Shown: positions 17,612-27,334 of the stretch, in pieces
Position numbering within the stretch: the first letter of the stretch is position 1
Layout: each line of letters opens with the position of its first letter
Source: Geobacter sp.
GTDB taxonomy: Bacteria > Desulfobacterota > Desulfuromonadia > Geobacterales > DSM-12255
Direction: 5' to 3'
Length of the DNA: 64,000 bases
NCBI GenBank assembly: GCA_009886125.1
Contig: VFJK01000166.1
Coordinates: 1 to 64,000, forward strand
The notes under the pieces: model-generated
The model's database searches: none
What the model saw: only the letters and a program-made list of their open reading frames with translations
Told to the model about the DNA's origin: nothing
Translations under genes and position numbers: made by a program

Positions 17612-20600
17612 TTAGTAGGTTGACCAGATCGGCGAGGTTCTGTAGTGGCAGTCTATATTCGAACAGGTCTTCGGTTTCGCAGCTGAAGAGCTCAAACTCG
17701 AACCGTTGTAGAAAGCGGCTGAACCGAACGAACCAGTTCCAGGGAAGGTAATCTGTCTCCTGTTCGGATTCTTGCTTGTTGAGTGGGCTCCTGCCTCGCT
17801 GGTCGAGTGACAGGCACCGCAGATCTTGATGAAGTGGCTGTTTGCCCAGTTGTCAGTAGATGGATTCAAGCTACTGAAGGTCGGGTATCTGGCCTGGAGG
17901 TACTGAATATGCTTGACGTGGGCGCCATAGCCTTCGGTGTTGGCGCCGGCCATGGAGAGGATGCCCCAGGTATTGCCGTTTCTTACATTATAATCGTGGC
18001 AACTGTCGCACTTCAGGTTGTAGTTGATGACACCGTTGACATGGAGATTCTTGTCAGTGAAGGCATTGGACATGTTGGTTGCCGAGCTGCTGATATTGAA
18101 ATGGCAGGACTGACAGTTGGCGACGATGGTCGACAGTGCCGCCCCGTCAGCCAATGCCACGTGACCGGAGATTGAGCCCGGCAGAGGCGCCATGGCATGA
18201 CACTTGTTACAGGCGCCGACCGTTGAGGCATTCTCTTTCACCAGGCCGGTCATATTCCAGAACGGTGCCATGAGGGTACCGGTATTGTTCTTGCCGGTAT
18301 GGCAGTAGGTGTTGGTGCACTGCATGATGCCGTTGGTCCTGGAGACATACGGATTGTCGATGCCGTTCTTTGCCCGGCCGTTGAAGGTCAGGGTGGCGGT
18401 TGACATGTTCCAGTGACTGCCGTTACGGACATTGGTTACCGGGATATGGCACTCACCGCACTTGATCGCATTGGAGAGCATATCGGTCTGCAGGTGACGC
18501 TGGTGAGCGCCGACGCGTGGCAACGTGGCCGCGTTGTTGACCATGGTTGTGTCGGTTCCGGCCGTGCCGTATCCCGGGGCGATGGTCGCCGACGAGTAGT
18601 TAGTCAGGTAATCTGCTGCCGTGGCATCACCATGACACTTGGTACAGGTCTTTTGTCCGGCGAGGAGGGAACCGGTTTTCTTGGCTCCCCAGACCGGTGC
18701 GCCGGCACCATGACAGATAATGTTACTGCAGGTGACCTGGAAGCCGGCAGTCGCAACCGCAGCTTTACTGCCGATATTTGGCAGGGCAGTATTGAAGACC
18801 ACGTTCGGACCACCACTGAGGTGGGTGGTGGAATACGGTCTGAAGCGGTTCGGTACGGATGTCTCGGCAGTCTTGCGGTGGCAGTCGGCGCAGGAAGTGG
18901 TCGAGGAGAGGCCGACCATGTGACCTTCGTGGAGGTTGGAGGTCGCGGTGTTGCCTCCGCCGTTGGCGTAACTTGGATAGCCGGTTGCATTACTGCGGCC
19001 GTGGCAGTTATTGCAGGTAGTGATTGCTGCAGATGTTGTTCTCCATTCCTTGAAGCCGGTCATGTTGACAAAAACGACGGCATTCGGATTACCGTTGCTG
19101 TGGCAGTAGACGTTGGAACAGATCTTGGTGATGCCGTTATGGTTCTTGCCTGACTTGGCGCCTGAGTAGTTGAGCGTTGCGTTGACGTGACGCCCTTTGT
19201 TGGCGATGGTATAGTTACTGAACGTCGTGATGGTCGGTGCGTGACAGTCGCGGCACTTGAAGCCGTTGCCGACGCCGATTATCGGGTTGTTGGTCGGGTT
19301 CATATGCTTGTCGTGCTTGCCGGACAACTGGCTGACCGTGCTATTGGTGTACTGCATGTCATGGCACAGTTTGCAGTTGGCGGTGGGCTGCTTGCCAGTA
19401 GTCCAGGTAAGGCTGGCGCTGAACGGCGCACCGCCGCGGCCGTTGGAATGACAGTAGCTGGCGTTGCAGACGCCGGAGGTGTAGTTGAAACCGTTATCAG
19501 TGGAACCCGATGGCGCACCGTAGCTGTAAGTGCCGCGACGGCTGCTGGTTGCCGGTGTGGCGGTGGAGATGCCGAAGAAAACGCGGGCGGCGGCATTGGC
19601 ATTGGCCGGTTTGAGGCTGTGCTTGGCAACCTGGTCGTCATGGCAGTGGGCACAGTTGAAGCGGTACTTGGTCGGGGAACTGAGGTCCTGGACCGTCTGG
19701 GTGTAACTGGTCGGCATGGTCGAGTAGTTGTAGTGGATCTTGTGGTTGCCGGACCAGCTGACATCGTCTACCTTGGCGCTGTGGCAGCCATTGCAGTTAA
19801 GAGAAGCGCCACCCCAGACCGGAGAATCGGCAGTGCCGTGACAGAAGGTGGCAGAGCAGGAGCCGAATGCCTGAGTCTGGGCAATCTTCTGCGTGCCGGT
19901 CAGGTACGGTGTGCCGACTGAGTAGGCCCCACCGATATAGCTGGTGAAATTAAGGAAAATACTGCGGTCGGCATGCATCGCATTGAAACTCGCCCCTGCA
20001 TCCTGGTGGCAGTATCCGCATGGCACGTCCATGCCGGTAGTTTTGTTGGCATGTTTCTCGTGGCTGCCGGTGGAAGCTGCGCCGGTAGCAGTTGAGAAGT
20101 CGTTATGGCAGGTGCCGCAGGTCATGGGAGCTGCACCCCAGCGAGGCTGGATGTAGGTCGGTAAGCCGGTGCCGTCACCACTCTGGACCGTACTGTGGCA
20201 GTAGACGTTGTTGCAGGTCCGGTAGTCATCGCCGGCGGTCACATTACCGCGCGGCGCCATTCCCGGCAGTGAACCGGAGGAAACGTTGTTATAGGTTGCA
20301 TTCGGCCCAAAGACCAGATTTGCCCGGTCAAGCCGCCAGGTGAGGACCGCATTGACATGTGTGCCGTTATCAGTTGTATCACCATGACAGGATGAGCAGG
20401 TAAGCGAAGCAACGGTCAGGGCATGGCGCGTATGCGAACCGGTAGTCGGTGCATTGGCCGAGTCGACACCATGGCAGTCACCGCACTGGATCGACAGTGC
20501 GTCAGCCCAGCTCGGATTGAGAACATTGCCGCCTCCGAGAACCGGACGGACCGGCGAGGCGAGAGAACCGCCGCCATGGCAGTAGAGGTTGGAGCAGCGG

Positions 20601-23600
20601 GCTTCATGAACATTGGATTTAACGAGGGTCGTGGTACCGGTCGTTTTCCAATTGGGGCCATTAACACTGTTGGTGTAACCGGTGAAGGTACCGCTCCCGC
20701 CGAGACCGAACTGGTTGAAGCCGATCTCCAGCTGGTAGCCTTCTGCCAGCATTGACGTACTCGAACCATTGTGACAGGTATTGCACTGATTACCGATTGA
20801 TGGAACGAGCTGATGGGCATTATGCGACCCGGCAAAACCGGGCGGCATTGCATTCTGTGCCGGCAGGGTAAGACCATCCGGCGGGCCAAGCACGGCGTTG
20901 ATCGGCGGATTGCCGTGACAACCGTCGCAACCGCCTTCTACAATGCCGTTGACGTGCAGACTCTTTTCCTTGAAACCGTAGCCGTCTGCCGAGACATGCT
21001 GGTGGCAGTTGGCGCACGTATTAAGGGTCTTGCCGAAATGGACATATGATGAATTTGGCGCCGGCGGTGGCAGTGCATGACACTTGGTACAGTCAGCGGC
21101 ACCGTTGCCGGTAAGGAACGCAACGTTCCATTTGGGGACACTGTGCGCGGGCGGTGTTGTCCCGGCATACTCGTCCTGGCCGCGGTTGGAGTGCATACCG
21201 GCACCGTGGCAGTAGATATTATTACAGCTCTGGGTGGCAAATGAGTAGGTGGGTGTTGAATAGTAGCCGAACAGTTTACCATGACCGGCAATAGAGCTGT
21301 TATTGTTGAACGGCACCTCAGCCGGGAGGGCGTTGTCAATGTGACCGGCGGTGAATGGGCCGCTTGGGTTGCTGTGGCACTGCTTGCAACTCATGCCGAC
21401 AGCAAACGAAGTGAAGCGGGCAAAGGTTGCCTTGCGTGGCGAGTTCAGGTTCTGGAGATGGATATCATGAACACCGATGCCGGTAGAGTAGATGCTGAGA
21501 GTTCCTGTCGGGCCGCGGGTGTTGTAGAAACCGCGCGGTGAAGTAGCTGAGCCGTGGCATTTTTCGCACATCGGCAGGGCCGACGCAGCAGTGCCCCAGG
21601 CTCGGGTATAACGGCCATGACAGTCGCTGGTAGAACAGGTACCGAAGGCGGTACCCGGAGTTATGGAAGTGCCGCGAGAATAGACAGTGTTCATACCGAG
21701 ACCGTCAAATTGCATGTTAATGATGCTGTTGGCGTGATTAAGCGGCGAAGTCGTACCGCCGTTATCATGGCAGACATGGCAGTCAAAATTAACCTGGGCA
21801 TTCTGGTGGCTCACGTGAGAACCGGACTGTTGTGGCGCAACACATAACGGATCCTGCGGACTGCACCCATGACATGAACCGCAATCAGCCGGTCCGCCCC
21901 ATAAGGCAGTAGCATATTGTGTCGGCCCACCGGTGCCGTTGCCGGTCGCACCTTGTACATTACTATGGCAATAAAGATTGGTACAAGAACTGTAACTTCC
22001 GGTTGGCGTTGGCGCCGGCTGGCCGGTAGTGGCAAGAAGGCCGGAGTTGATACCATTGTAAGTCGCGCCGGGATAGGGTGCCATCCCCCATTCGACCTTG
22101 CCGTTGATGTGGGCGCTGCCGGTATAGTTGGCATAGGTGGAGTGGCAGTTGCCGCAGGCGATGCCGAGACCGGCTCCGGTAGTTGCGGCATGCTTGGCAT
22201 GGCTACCAGAGGTTGGCGGGATCGCGCCGGTGGCATTATGGCAGGTACCACAGGCGGCCTGTCCTGCTCCAACCCAGTTCGGCACGGTGTTGCTGCCTTG
22301 ATTTCCACCAGCCTTCCAGGAACCACCGCCATGGCAGTACGTGCTGCAGGAGTTATTATAGTCGGCGATTGTCGTAATATTGGTAAATGCGCCGGCTACC
22401 CAGCTAAACGGCTGATTGAGGTTGTTGGTGCCGTAGAATTTACCGCCCTGGACGGCAACTGCCGGGTTCCACCCGGAGAAGGTATCCTTGGAGGCATTGA
22501 AGCCGATTTCGAGGATGCCGTCGCCCTGCCATGCTGTCGTGGCAAGCCCGTGATTGGTACTGCTATGGCAGGCCCCGCAGGTAATAGCCTTTCCGTTGTG
22601 ACGGGCATGAGCGCCGTAGTTGGGTGGATTCGGCCCGAGGGCATTGGTCAGGTCCTTGACCATGGTTGCCTTGTTGATCGGGGAATACCCGGTGGCCTTG
22701 AAGCCGTGACAATCGCCGCACAGACCGTAGATCGACTTGAAGGCGGAATTGTGGGTATGACAGCGGATGCAGTCACGACTGTTGTGATGATCTGAATTAT
22801 AGGCTTCATCGTTGCCAGGGCCGCCAAATGGCTTGCTGGCGCTGTACTGATGCTGACGTGTCTGGTGGTGGCAAATGTTGCAGACCTGATTGGAGCCGTT
22901 TTTATTCGAGCGAAGGTCATTACTGAGAACACCATTCGAATCAGCCGAAGTGGAGGATGTCTTGGTAAAGACAACATTTCTTTTGCCGATCGGTGTGGAG
23001 ATAATCTGATAGACACCCTTTATATTGGTAGTGCTGTTGGAATGACAGGTAGCGCAGGTGTAGGTCTGCCCCCATGAACCGTACTGGTACTTGGCCATAT
23101 TGGCACTGTTATGAACGATCGGCGGCATATCATTAAGCAGTCCGGTCACCTGCGGTGTCGTAAGAGTATACGGCAAGCCGTTATTGTGATTACCATTGGT
23201 CAGCTTGACGGCAAACTTGTAGGTTTCCAATTGCTGAACGCCGGCTGCTTCAATACCGGTAATGAGGATATTAACCGTTTTACCGGTGCTGGCGCCACTG
23301 CCACCGGTACCGACAGTTACAGAACTCGGGAACGGACCACCAGCAATGGTTTTGGTAAAGTGACTGTCATTACCGACAACAAGATCGAGTTCAACGTTAA
23401 AAACTGCATCCGGACAGGTGCCGATATCATTATTAGAAACCTGCAGCTTGAATGGAGCACTGACGCTCGACTTGATGATCTGCAACCCTGCTGTCGTGCC
23501 GCCGTCTTCATAGGCAAGAGTGACTGAAGGCGGCCGATTGCAGATATTCTGCACCTTGGCATTGGCAGAGGCCTGGGCACCGTCGCTGATGTTGCCGAGG

Positions 23601-26600
23601 GAATCCTTGGCGCAGACGCGGTATTTATAATTAGTCGGGTTGTCGCTGGTAAGGCCGTTGTCGGTAACCGTGCGACCGGCATAATTAATGGTGACAGTGC
23701 CCACGCCGGCGAGGTCGATCGAGCCGTCGGTCAGGCCGAGACAGCCGGGGTCAGGCGAGACCCCGCCGCCGAGGCTGCGGCGGATGATAACCGGTGTCGT
23801 CGGATGCATGGTGCCGCCGTTGGCAGGGGTGTCATCAACCGGATCCCAGCCAAGATTGATCTCGCCGGGGTTGACACCGGTTGCCGCCGAGGCTGTGGCC
23901 GGTCCGTTCGGCTTTTCTACATCTATGGAAAGATTTGCGCTGGTCGTATCGTTATTGATAAGCTGATTGGTTCCCACCGAATGGATGAGGTTGGTGACTT
24001 TGCCGTTTATCGGGCCGTAATAACCGGACAGGGTACCAGAGGGGTCAGAAGCAGAAGGGGTGATCACATCAGCAGTTCTGATCCGCACATAATAGGTTGT
24101 AGGAGTGGCATTTGCAACAAGTCCAGTTACCGGGATATTCCAGACATCACCGACGGCGGGGAGGTTCATGGAGCCGTAGACTACCGTACCGGCCTGATTG
24201 GTTATCTCCACCAGCTTTATCTTGGTGATTGTACCGCCGCTGCCGCCGGAGATAAAGGGCGGTGTCATGGTAACCGTAATACTGGAGATGGTATCGTCGT
24301 CAATAGCATTGACACTGTTATGATTGAGGGTAAAGGCATTGAGATTGGTAGGGGCACTCGACTTCCAGAGCCGCACTGCTGAGGGTTCGACACCGTTGCC
24401 GACCGTCAGCGACGGCAGCAGGGTCAGCGTGGCGGCAGTCGCGTCATTAAGGGTGCCGGCTGCCGGGGTAGTGCCGGTTACTCTGGCGGTGAAGGTTACG
24501 CTCGTACCATTGGCGATCGCCCCTGGCGCAACGTCAACGACGACGAGGTAATTCTGTTGTCCAGAGATGGTTTCAGTGCCGGTGAGCGCTATATTGACCG
24601 GTGTCGTGCCGACAGCGCCAAAATTGCCGGAACCGATCAACTCATCGACCACCGGTGTATAGAAGACAAGATTGGCGTCTCCCTTGCGGTAGATCCTGAT
24701 GGCACTGATATTCGAACTGGTCGTGTTGGCATTACCGGTTACCTGAATACTGGTGACCGTGCCGCTGCCGTCCATGGTGAAGGCATCGACTACCGCGCTT
24801 TGGCCGGCATAGATAACGCTGTTGCTGGGTGTACCACCATCCGTAAGGGTAACAGCCCGCGGTGGCAAGGCCATGGCGGACATGGCGTAGCGCCCGCTGA
24901 GCGAGCGGATGCCGGTCATGGCACTGTCGGTGATCGCAGTACCCGGGATTGCCCTTTGCGCCAACTCGTGGGCATAGGCGGCCGTGGCGGTGAGTGTTCC
25001 GGTGAACCTGGAGGGAGCAACATCGCTGTACGGGGTTGTCCAGTTGGTATCGGGCGACCAGGTCGGGATGCCGTTGGTAGTGATATTGACATCATTGATA
25101 ACATAGATGCCCAGACTGTTAGCCGCTATCGGCAGAACCGGGGAAAGCAACATGTTTGTCGTGCTGGTCGTATTATAGAGGCGGCTGTAACTGACAACCG
25201 GTGCGAGCTGATCGACATTAGCGAACACCGCATAATAGACATCAAGCTTGGTAGAGGCAATGCCGGCCGCCCAGCTGAGAGCAAACGGCTTGCTCGTGCC
25301 GTCCATAATGACGTCGTTGTCTTTCATATAATAGAGCCAGGTATGCGCTACCGCCGATGTTTGCCGGTTGCTGGACGCCAGGGTCAGCGGCGTACCGCCG
25401 TAGGTTATGGTAGACGGTATTGCCGGCGCGACATTGGTTGCCGGTGTATTGTAATGGGTAATGGCGACCACCAGCATGCGGCCGGTCCCTGCCGGCGCCG
25501 TTACCGCAAAGTTTGCGGTGAGGTCGGCTGCTGCACCGGTCGCCCTGGTAGTCGTGTCGTTGATGATCCTGGTCCAGCTCTGCGCCGCCTCGACCAGGCC
25601 GCCGGCACGGGTTCTGATATTGGTGAACGTCTGTACCGCGGTACCGGTTACCCCGTCCGGGTCCTGGTAGGTAACCTGGATATCGTAGAGGGTATCCTGT
25701 GCCAAGCCGGTGATAACGGTTGAGTACGGGCTGCCTGCATGGGTCATGTTCTGCCAGAGCGTGTAGCCTCCGGCACCGGAGAGCTTGTACTCAACCCGGA
25801 AGGTATTGTCGGCATCGGCATCGTCATAGTAGGGGCCTTCAACGAGAATACGGTCCTTGCCGGAGGCAATGGCCGACGCCGTTCCTGTGGCAGTTGTGTT
25901 GATAACACTGAACGGAGCTATGGTTGCTGTGGCAAAAGCATAGCGGACCGAGGTCCAGACAGGGATCGGATCTACGGTGCCGGTCGACGCAAGCGGCTTG
26001 GACCCCATCGTATTCTTGTAGAGCGCCCCGTTGGCGGTGTCAAAGTGTTCGGTATAGCCGGAAGGAGTGCTGACATCACCAGCCGTAGTAGCATTGGTAT
26101 TGACGCCATAGATGGCATAGCCGCCACTGATGCCGTTGATGGGTGAAGATGGAGGATTGGTCGCAGCTGCGGCGTTGATTACCCACGATGCGGTGATCGG
26201 CGTCGTCTGGTTGACGCCGCTGTAGAATGCTGCGGCCAGGCTGCTGCCGCTCTGCGGGGCCGTGCCGGTCCAGCTGACGGTGATGGATGGGGGCGCTCCG
26301 GTGGCGGCGGCAATACCGGCGTCATTGAGACGACCGAGCCAGATGTGTTGGCGCTGGCTGACCGACGACTTGACGATCTGGGTCAGGGTCTGCCCGCCGT
26401 AGGTGACCGTCGGCGTTGCGCCGGTACTGTTACCGCTGTAATCCATGGCGATCTGGACGACCAGCAGTCGCTCCGTACCCGTCCCCTTGGCCAGGGTCAT
26501 GGCCGGGAAGGTATTGGTCGTAGTGGTACCGATAATTGCCCACTGCGTCTCGTTGACGACCGCAGCCTCGGAATGACGAGGAGCGAGTAAATACGCAAAG

Positions 26601-26686
26601 GAGGCAAGGAATACCAACAATAACAGCATCCCCCTTTTTGCCTGTGGATTTATCTCTCGGATTTTATTCACGAGTAATTTTCCCAT
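17612..26686 (-). CDS. Giant multiheme c-type cytochrome, about 43 heme-type motifs
   Basis: 3024 residues from the ATG at 26686, eight bases after GGAGG; a TTG two codons upstream is possible. The signal peptide has a long basic start, a hydrophobic core (GMLLLLVFLASFAYLL) and SEA-A cleavage. Residues about 45-1210 contain no haem motif: two beta domains with TYGG motifs near residues 97 and 428, then fibronectin-III-like and other beta domains. From about residue 1212 onward I count 31 CxxCH, 11 CxxxxCH and 1 CxxxCH motifs. They occur in repeated units of a CxxxxCH haem, a W, a CxxCH haem, a GSHxxH histidine pair and another CxxCH haem. This is probably an extracellular or outer-surface electron carrier. 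No porin-cytochrome partner is visible in the window. Confidence 0.92.
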   Translation of the reverse strand: MGKLLVNKIREINPQAKRGMLLLLVFLASFAYLLAPRHSEAAVVNETQWAIIGTTTTNTFPAMTLAKGTGTERLLVVQIAMDYSGNSTGATPTVTYGGQTLTQIVKSSVSQRQHIWLGRLNDAGIAAATGAPPSITVSWTGTAPQSGSSLAAAFYSGVNQTTPITASWVINAAAATNPPSSPINGISGGYAIYGVNTNATTAGDVSTPSGYTEHFDTANGALYKNTMGSKPLASTGTVDPIPVWTSVRYAFATATIAPFSVINTTATGTASAIASGKDRILVEGPYYDDADADNTFRVEYKLSGAGGYTLWQNMTHAGSPYSTVITGLAQDTLYDIQVTYQDPDGVTGTAVQTFTNIRTRAGGLVEAAQSWTRIINDTTTRATGAAADLTANFAVTAPAGTGRMLVVAITHYNTPATNVAPAIPSTITYGGTPLTLASSNRQTSAVAHTWLYYMKDNDVIMDGTSKPFALSWAAGIASTKLDVYYAVFANVDQLAPVVSYSRLYNTTSTTNMLLSPVLPIAANSLGIYVINDVNITTNGIPTWSPDTNWTTPYSDVAPSRFTGTLTATAAYAHELAQRAIPGTAITDSAMTGIRSLSGRYAMSAMALPPRAVTLTDGGTPSNSVIYAGQSAVVDAFTMDGSGTVTSIQVTGNANTTSSNISAIRIYRKGDANLVFYTPVVDELIGSGNFGAVGTTPVNIALTGTETISGQQNYLVVVDVAPGAIANGTSVTFTARVTGTTPAAGTLNDATAATLTLLPSLTVGNGVEPSAVRLWKSSAPTNLNAFTLNHNSVNAIDDDTISSITVTMTPPFISGGSGGTITKIKLVEITNQAGTVVYGSMNLPAVGDVWNIPVTGLVANATPTTYYVRIRTADVITPSASDPSGTLSGYYGPINGKVTNLIHSVGTNQLINNDTTSANLSIDVEKPNGPATASAATGVNPGEINLGWDPVDDTPANGGTMHPTTPVIIRRSLGGGVSPDPGCLGLTDGSIDLAGVGTVTINYAGRTVTDNGLTSDNPTNYKYRVCAKDSLGNISDGAQASANAKVQNICNRPPSVTLAYEDGGTTAGLQIIKSSVSAPFKLQVSNNDIGTCPDAVFNVELDLVVGNDSHFTKTIAGGPFPSSVTVGTGGSGASTGKTVNILITGIEAAGVQQLETYKFAVKLTNGNHNNGLPYTLTTPQVTGLLNDMPPIVHNSANMAKYQYGSWGQTYTCATCHSNSTTNIKGVYQIISTPIGKRNVVFTKTSSTSADSNGVLSNDLRSNKNGSNQVCNICHHQTRQHQYSASKPFGGPGNDEAYNSDHHNSRDCIRCHTHNSAFKSIYGLCGDCHGFKATGYSPINKATMVKDLTNALGPNPPNYGAHARHNGKAITCGACHSSTNHGLATTAWQGDGILEIGFNASKDTFSGWNPAVAVQGGKFYGTNNLNQPFSWVAGAFTNITTIADYNNSCSTYCHGGGSWKAGGNQGSNTVPNWVGAGQAACGTCHNATGAIPPTSGSHAKHAATTGAGLGIACGNCHSTYANYTGSAHINGKVEWGMAPYPGATYNGINSGLLATTGQPAPTPTGSYSSCTNLYCHSNVQGATGNGTGGPTQYATALWGGPADCGSCHGCSPQDPLCVAPQQSGSHVSHQNAQVNFDCHVCHDNGGTTSPLNHANSIINMQFDGLGMNTVYSRGTSITPGTAFGTCSTSDCHGRYTRAWGTAASALPMCEKCHGSATSPRGFYNTRGPTGTLSIYSTGIGVHDIHLQNLNSPRKATFARFTSFAVGMSCKQCHSNPSGPFTAGHIDNALPAEVPFNNNSSIAGHGKLFGYYSTPTYSFATQSCNNIYCHGAGMHSNRGQDEYAGTTPPAHSVPKWNVAFLTGNGAADCTKCHALPPPAPNSSYVHFGKTLNTCANCHQHVSADGYGFKEKSLHVNGIVEGGCDGCHGNPPINAVLGPPDGLTLPAQNAMPPGFAGSHNAHQLVPSIGNQCNTCHNGSSTSMLAEGYQLEIGFNQFGLGGSGTFTGYTNSVNGPNWKTTGTTTLVKSNVHEARCSNLYCHGGGSLASPVRPVLGGGNVLNPSWADALSIQCGDCHGVDSANAPTTGSHTRHALTVASLTCSSCHGDTTDNGTHVNAVLTWRLDRANLVFGPNATYNNVSSGSLPGMAPRGNVTAGDDYRTCNNVYCHSTVQSGDGTGLPTYIQPRWGAAPMTCGTCHNDFSTATGAASTGSHEKHANKTTGMDVPCGYCHQDAGASFNAMHADRSIFLNFTSYIGGAYSVGTPYLTGTQKIAQTQAFGSCSATFCHGTADSPVWGGASLNCNGCHSAKVDDVSWSGNHKIHYNYSTMPTSYTQTVQDLSSPTKYRFNCAHCHDDQVAKHSLKPANANAAARVFFGISTATPATSSRRGTYSYGAPSGSTDNGFNYTSGVCNASYCHSNGRGGAPFSASLTWTTGKQPTANCKLCHDMQYTNSTVSQLSGKHDKHMNPTNNPIIGVGNGFKCRDCHAPTITTFSNYTIANKGRHVNATLNYSGAKSGKNHNGITKICSNVYCHSNGNPNAVVFVNMTGFKEWRTTSAAITTCNNCHGRSNATGYPSYANGGGNTATSNLHEGHMVGLSSTTSCADCHRKTAETSVPNRFRPYSTTHLSGGPNVVFNTALPNIGSKAAVATAGFQVTCSNIICHGAGAPVWGAKKTGSLLAGQKTCTKCHGDATAADYLTNYSSATIAPGYGTAGTDTTMVNNAATLPRVGAHQRHLQTDMLSNAIKCGECHIPVTNVRNGSHWNMSTATLTFNGRAKNGIDNPYVSRTNGIMQCTNTYCHTGKNNTGTLMAPFWNMTGLVKENASTVGACNKCHAMAPLPGSISGHVALADGAALSTIVANCQSCHFNISSSATNMSNAFTDKNLHVNGVINYNLKCDSCHDYNVRNGNTWGILSMAGANTEGYGAHVKHIQYLQARYPTFSSLNPSTDNWANSHFIKICGACHSTSEAGAHSTSKNPNRRQITFPGTGSFGSAAFYNGSSLSSSAAKPKTCSNIDCHYRTSPIWSTY

Positions 26687-26774
26687 CTTCAATTCCTCCC
26701 TCTCGGTGACGAGTACACAATTTATTTCTGATTCTTATCGTTAATTGACTGATTTCCGTAAAATATTAATAATA

Positions 26775-26838
26775 ACAGGAAGATAGCTTCCTGTATTCTC
26801 TCTAGCAACTGCGTAACATTCGATGCTGAACTTCCTGT
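26775..26838 (-). promoter_or_regulatory. Alternative hairpin elements in the cytochrome leader
   Basis: On the minus strand ACAGGAAG occurs twice (26838-26831 and 26794-26787), followed by its complement CTTCCTGT (26782-26775). The second copy forms a perfect eight-base stem with a four-base loop, followed by TTATTATTAATATTTT. The first copy could pair with the same CTTCCTGT, so two mutually exclusive structures are possible. Confidence 0.4.
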
Positions 26839-26942
26839 AAACCCCTATATTCCCTACCTTTTAGATCTTAATTCGGGCGCTAAGGCGGTCCTGTATACAA
26901 GTACGCCATAAAACGGTTAAATAGCCCCTCGGTTTAGAAGTA

Positions 26943-26958
26943 TGCAATTCCATCGCCA
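26943..26958 (-). promoter_or_regulatory. Candidate sigma-54 promoter for the cytochromes
   Basis: Minus-strand TGGCGATGGAATTGCA has the -24 GG and -12 GC dinucleotides ten bases apart, with intact TGGC and TTGCA. The central consensus ACG is not kept. It lies about 260 bases before the start codon. Confidence 0.4.
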
Positions 26959-27268
26959 TTGCATCAATTCTTACCGGCAGAAAATGATTAGTCGTAATTA
27001 ATGTCTTGCAACAAGGCTAAAGTTTATCAAAAAAAAATGGCAGCAGCCGAATGCTTCCGCCCTCTCCAATCGCCTCAGGCAGAAAGCAGCGATTTCAGGA
27101 GTTGGTTTGCCGGCAGTTTCGCCGAATTCAGCTGTAGTAGCCGTTATTTCACTGCCGACGTTCCGATAAAGACGCCTGAATTCAATTTCGGAATAATACA
27201 ACATATTTACTTCACGTGCAATACTCCCTTCATCTCTTTTCCTGTCAGATTACAACATGCAAAATATT

Positions 27269-27303
27269 AAGGCCGGAGCTTCACATTGAGAAGCTCCGGC
27301 CTT
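27269..27303. terminator. Rho-independent terminator after amtB
   Basis: Perfect 14-base stem (AAGGCCGGAGCTTC and its complement) with a seven-base loop, followed on the minus strand by AATATTTT, 31 bases beyond the amtB stop. Confidence 0.85.
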
Positions 27304-27334
27304 ATCGGGTCACGCACCTGTTTTGTCGGGAAAA

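Larger units (their letters stand above)
26687..27268. other. Long leader/intergenic region upstream of the giant cytochromes
   Basis: About 580 bases without a convincing gene. The frames here have no ribosome binding site or recognisable protein. The part nearer the cytochrome holds a candidate sigma-54 promoter and repeated ACAGGAAG elements, given separately. I searched for the conserved core of the class I cyclic-dinucleotide riboswitch and did not find it. The part from 27000 to 27268 shows nothing I can interpret. Confidence 0.6.

Noticed and set aside
24557-25723. Long plus-strand reading frame (388 codons) opposite the large cytochrome
   Set aside because: It is antisense to the beta-domain region of a clear gene, has no ribosome binding site and encodes an Arg/Gly-rich protein without recognisable domains. 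Similar antisense frames at 12620-13366, 18413-19153, 19187-19921 and 21917-22795 were rejected for the same reason.
12080-26686. Regularly spaced repeats resembling a CRISPR array or tandem repeat
   Set aside because: The periodicity comes from codons for heme motifs inside two continuous reading frames; the repeats are not identical and spacing varies.
26693-27000. Possible cyclic-dinucleotide (GEMM) riboswitch before the cytochromes
   Set aside because: Such riboswitches control cytochromes in Geobacter, but the conserved GCAAAGCC core and the following paired arms are not present on the minus strand here.
26998-27270. Two opposing short frames in the region between the cytochrome and amtB
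   Set aside because: Neither has a good ribosome binding site or a plausible protein sequence, and they overlap almost completely.
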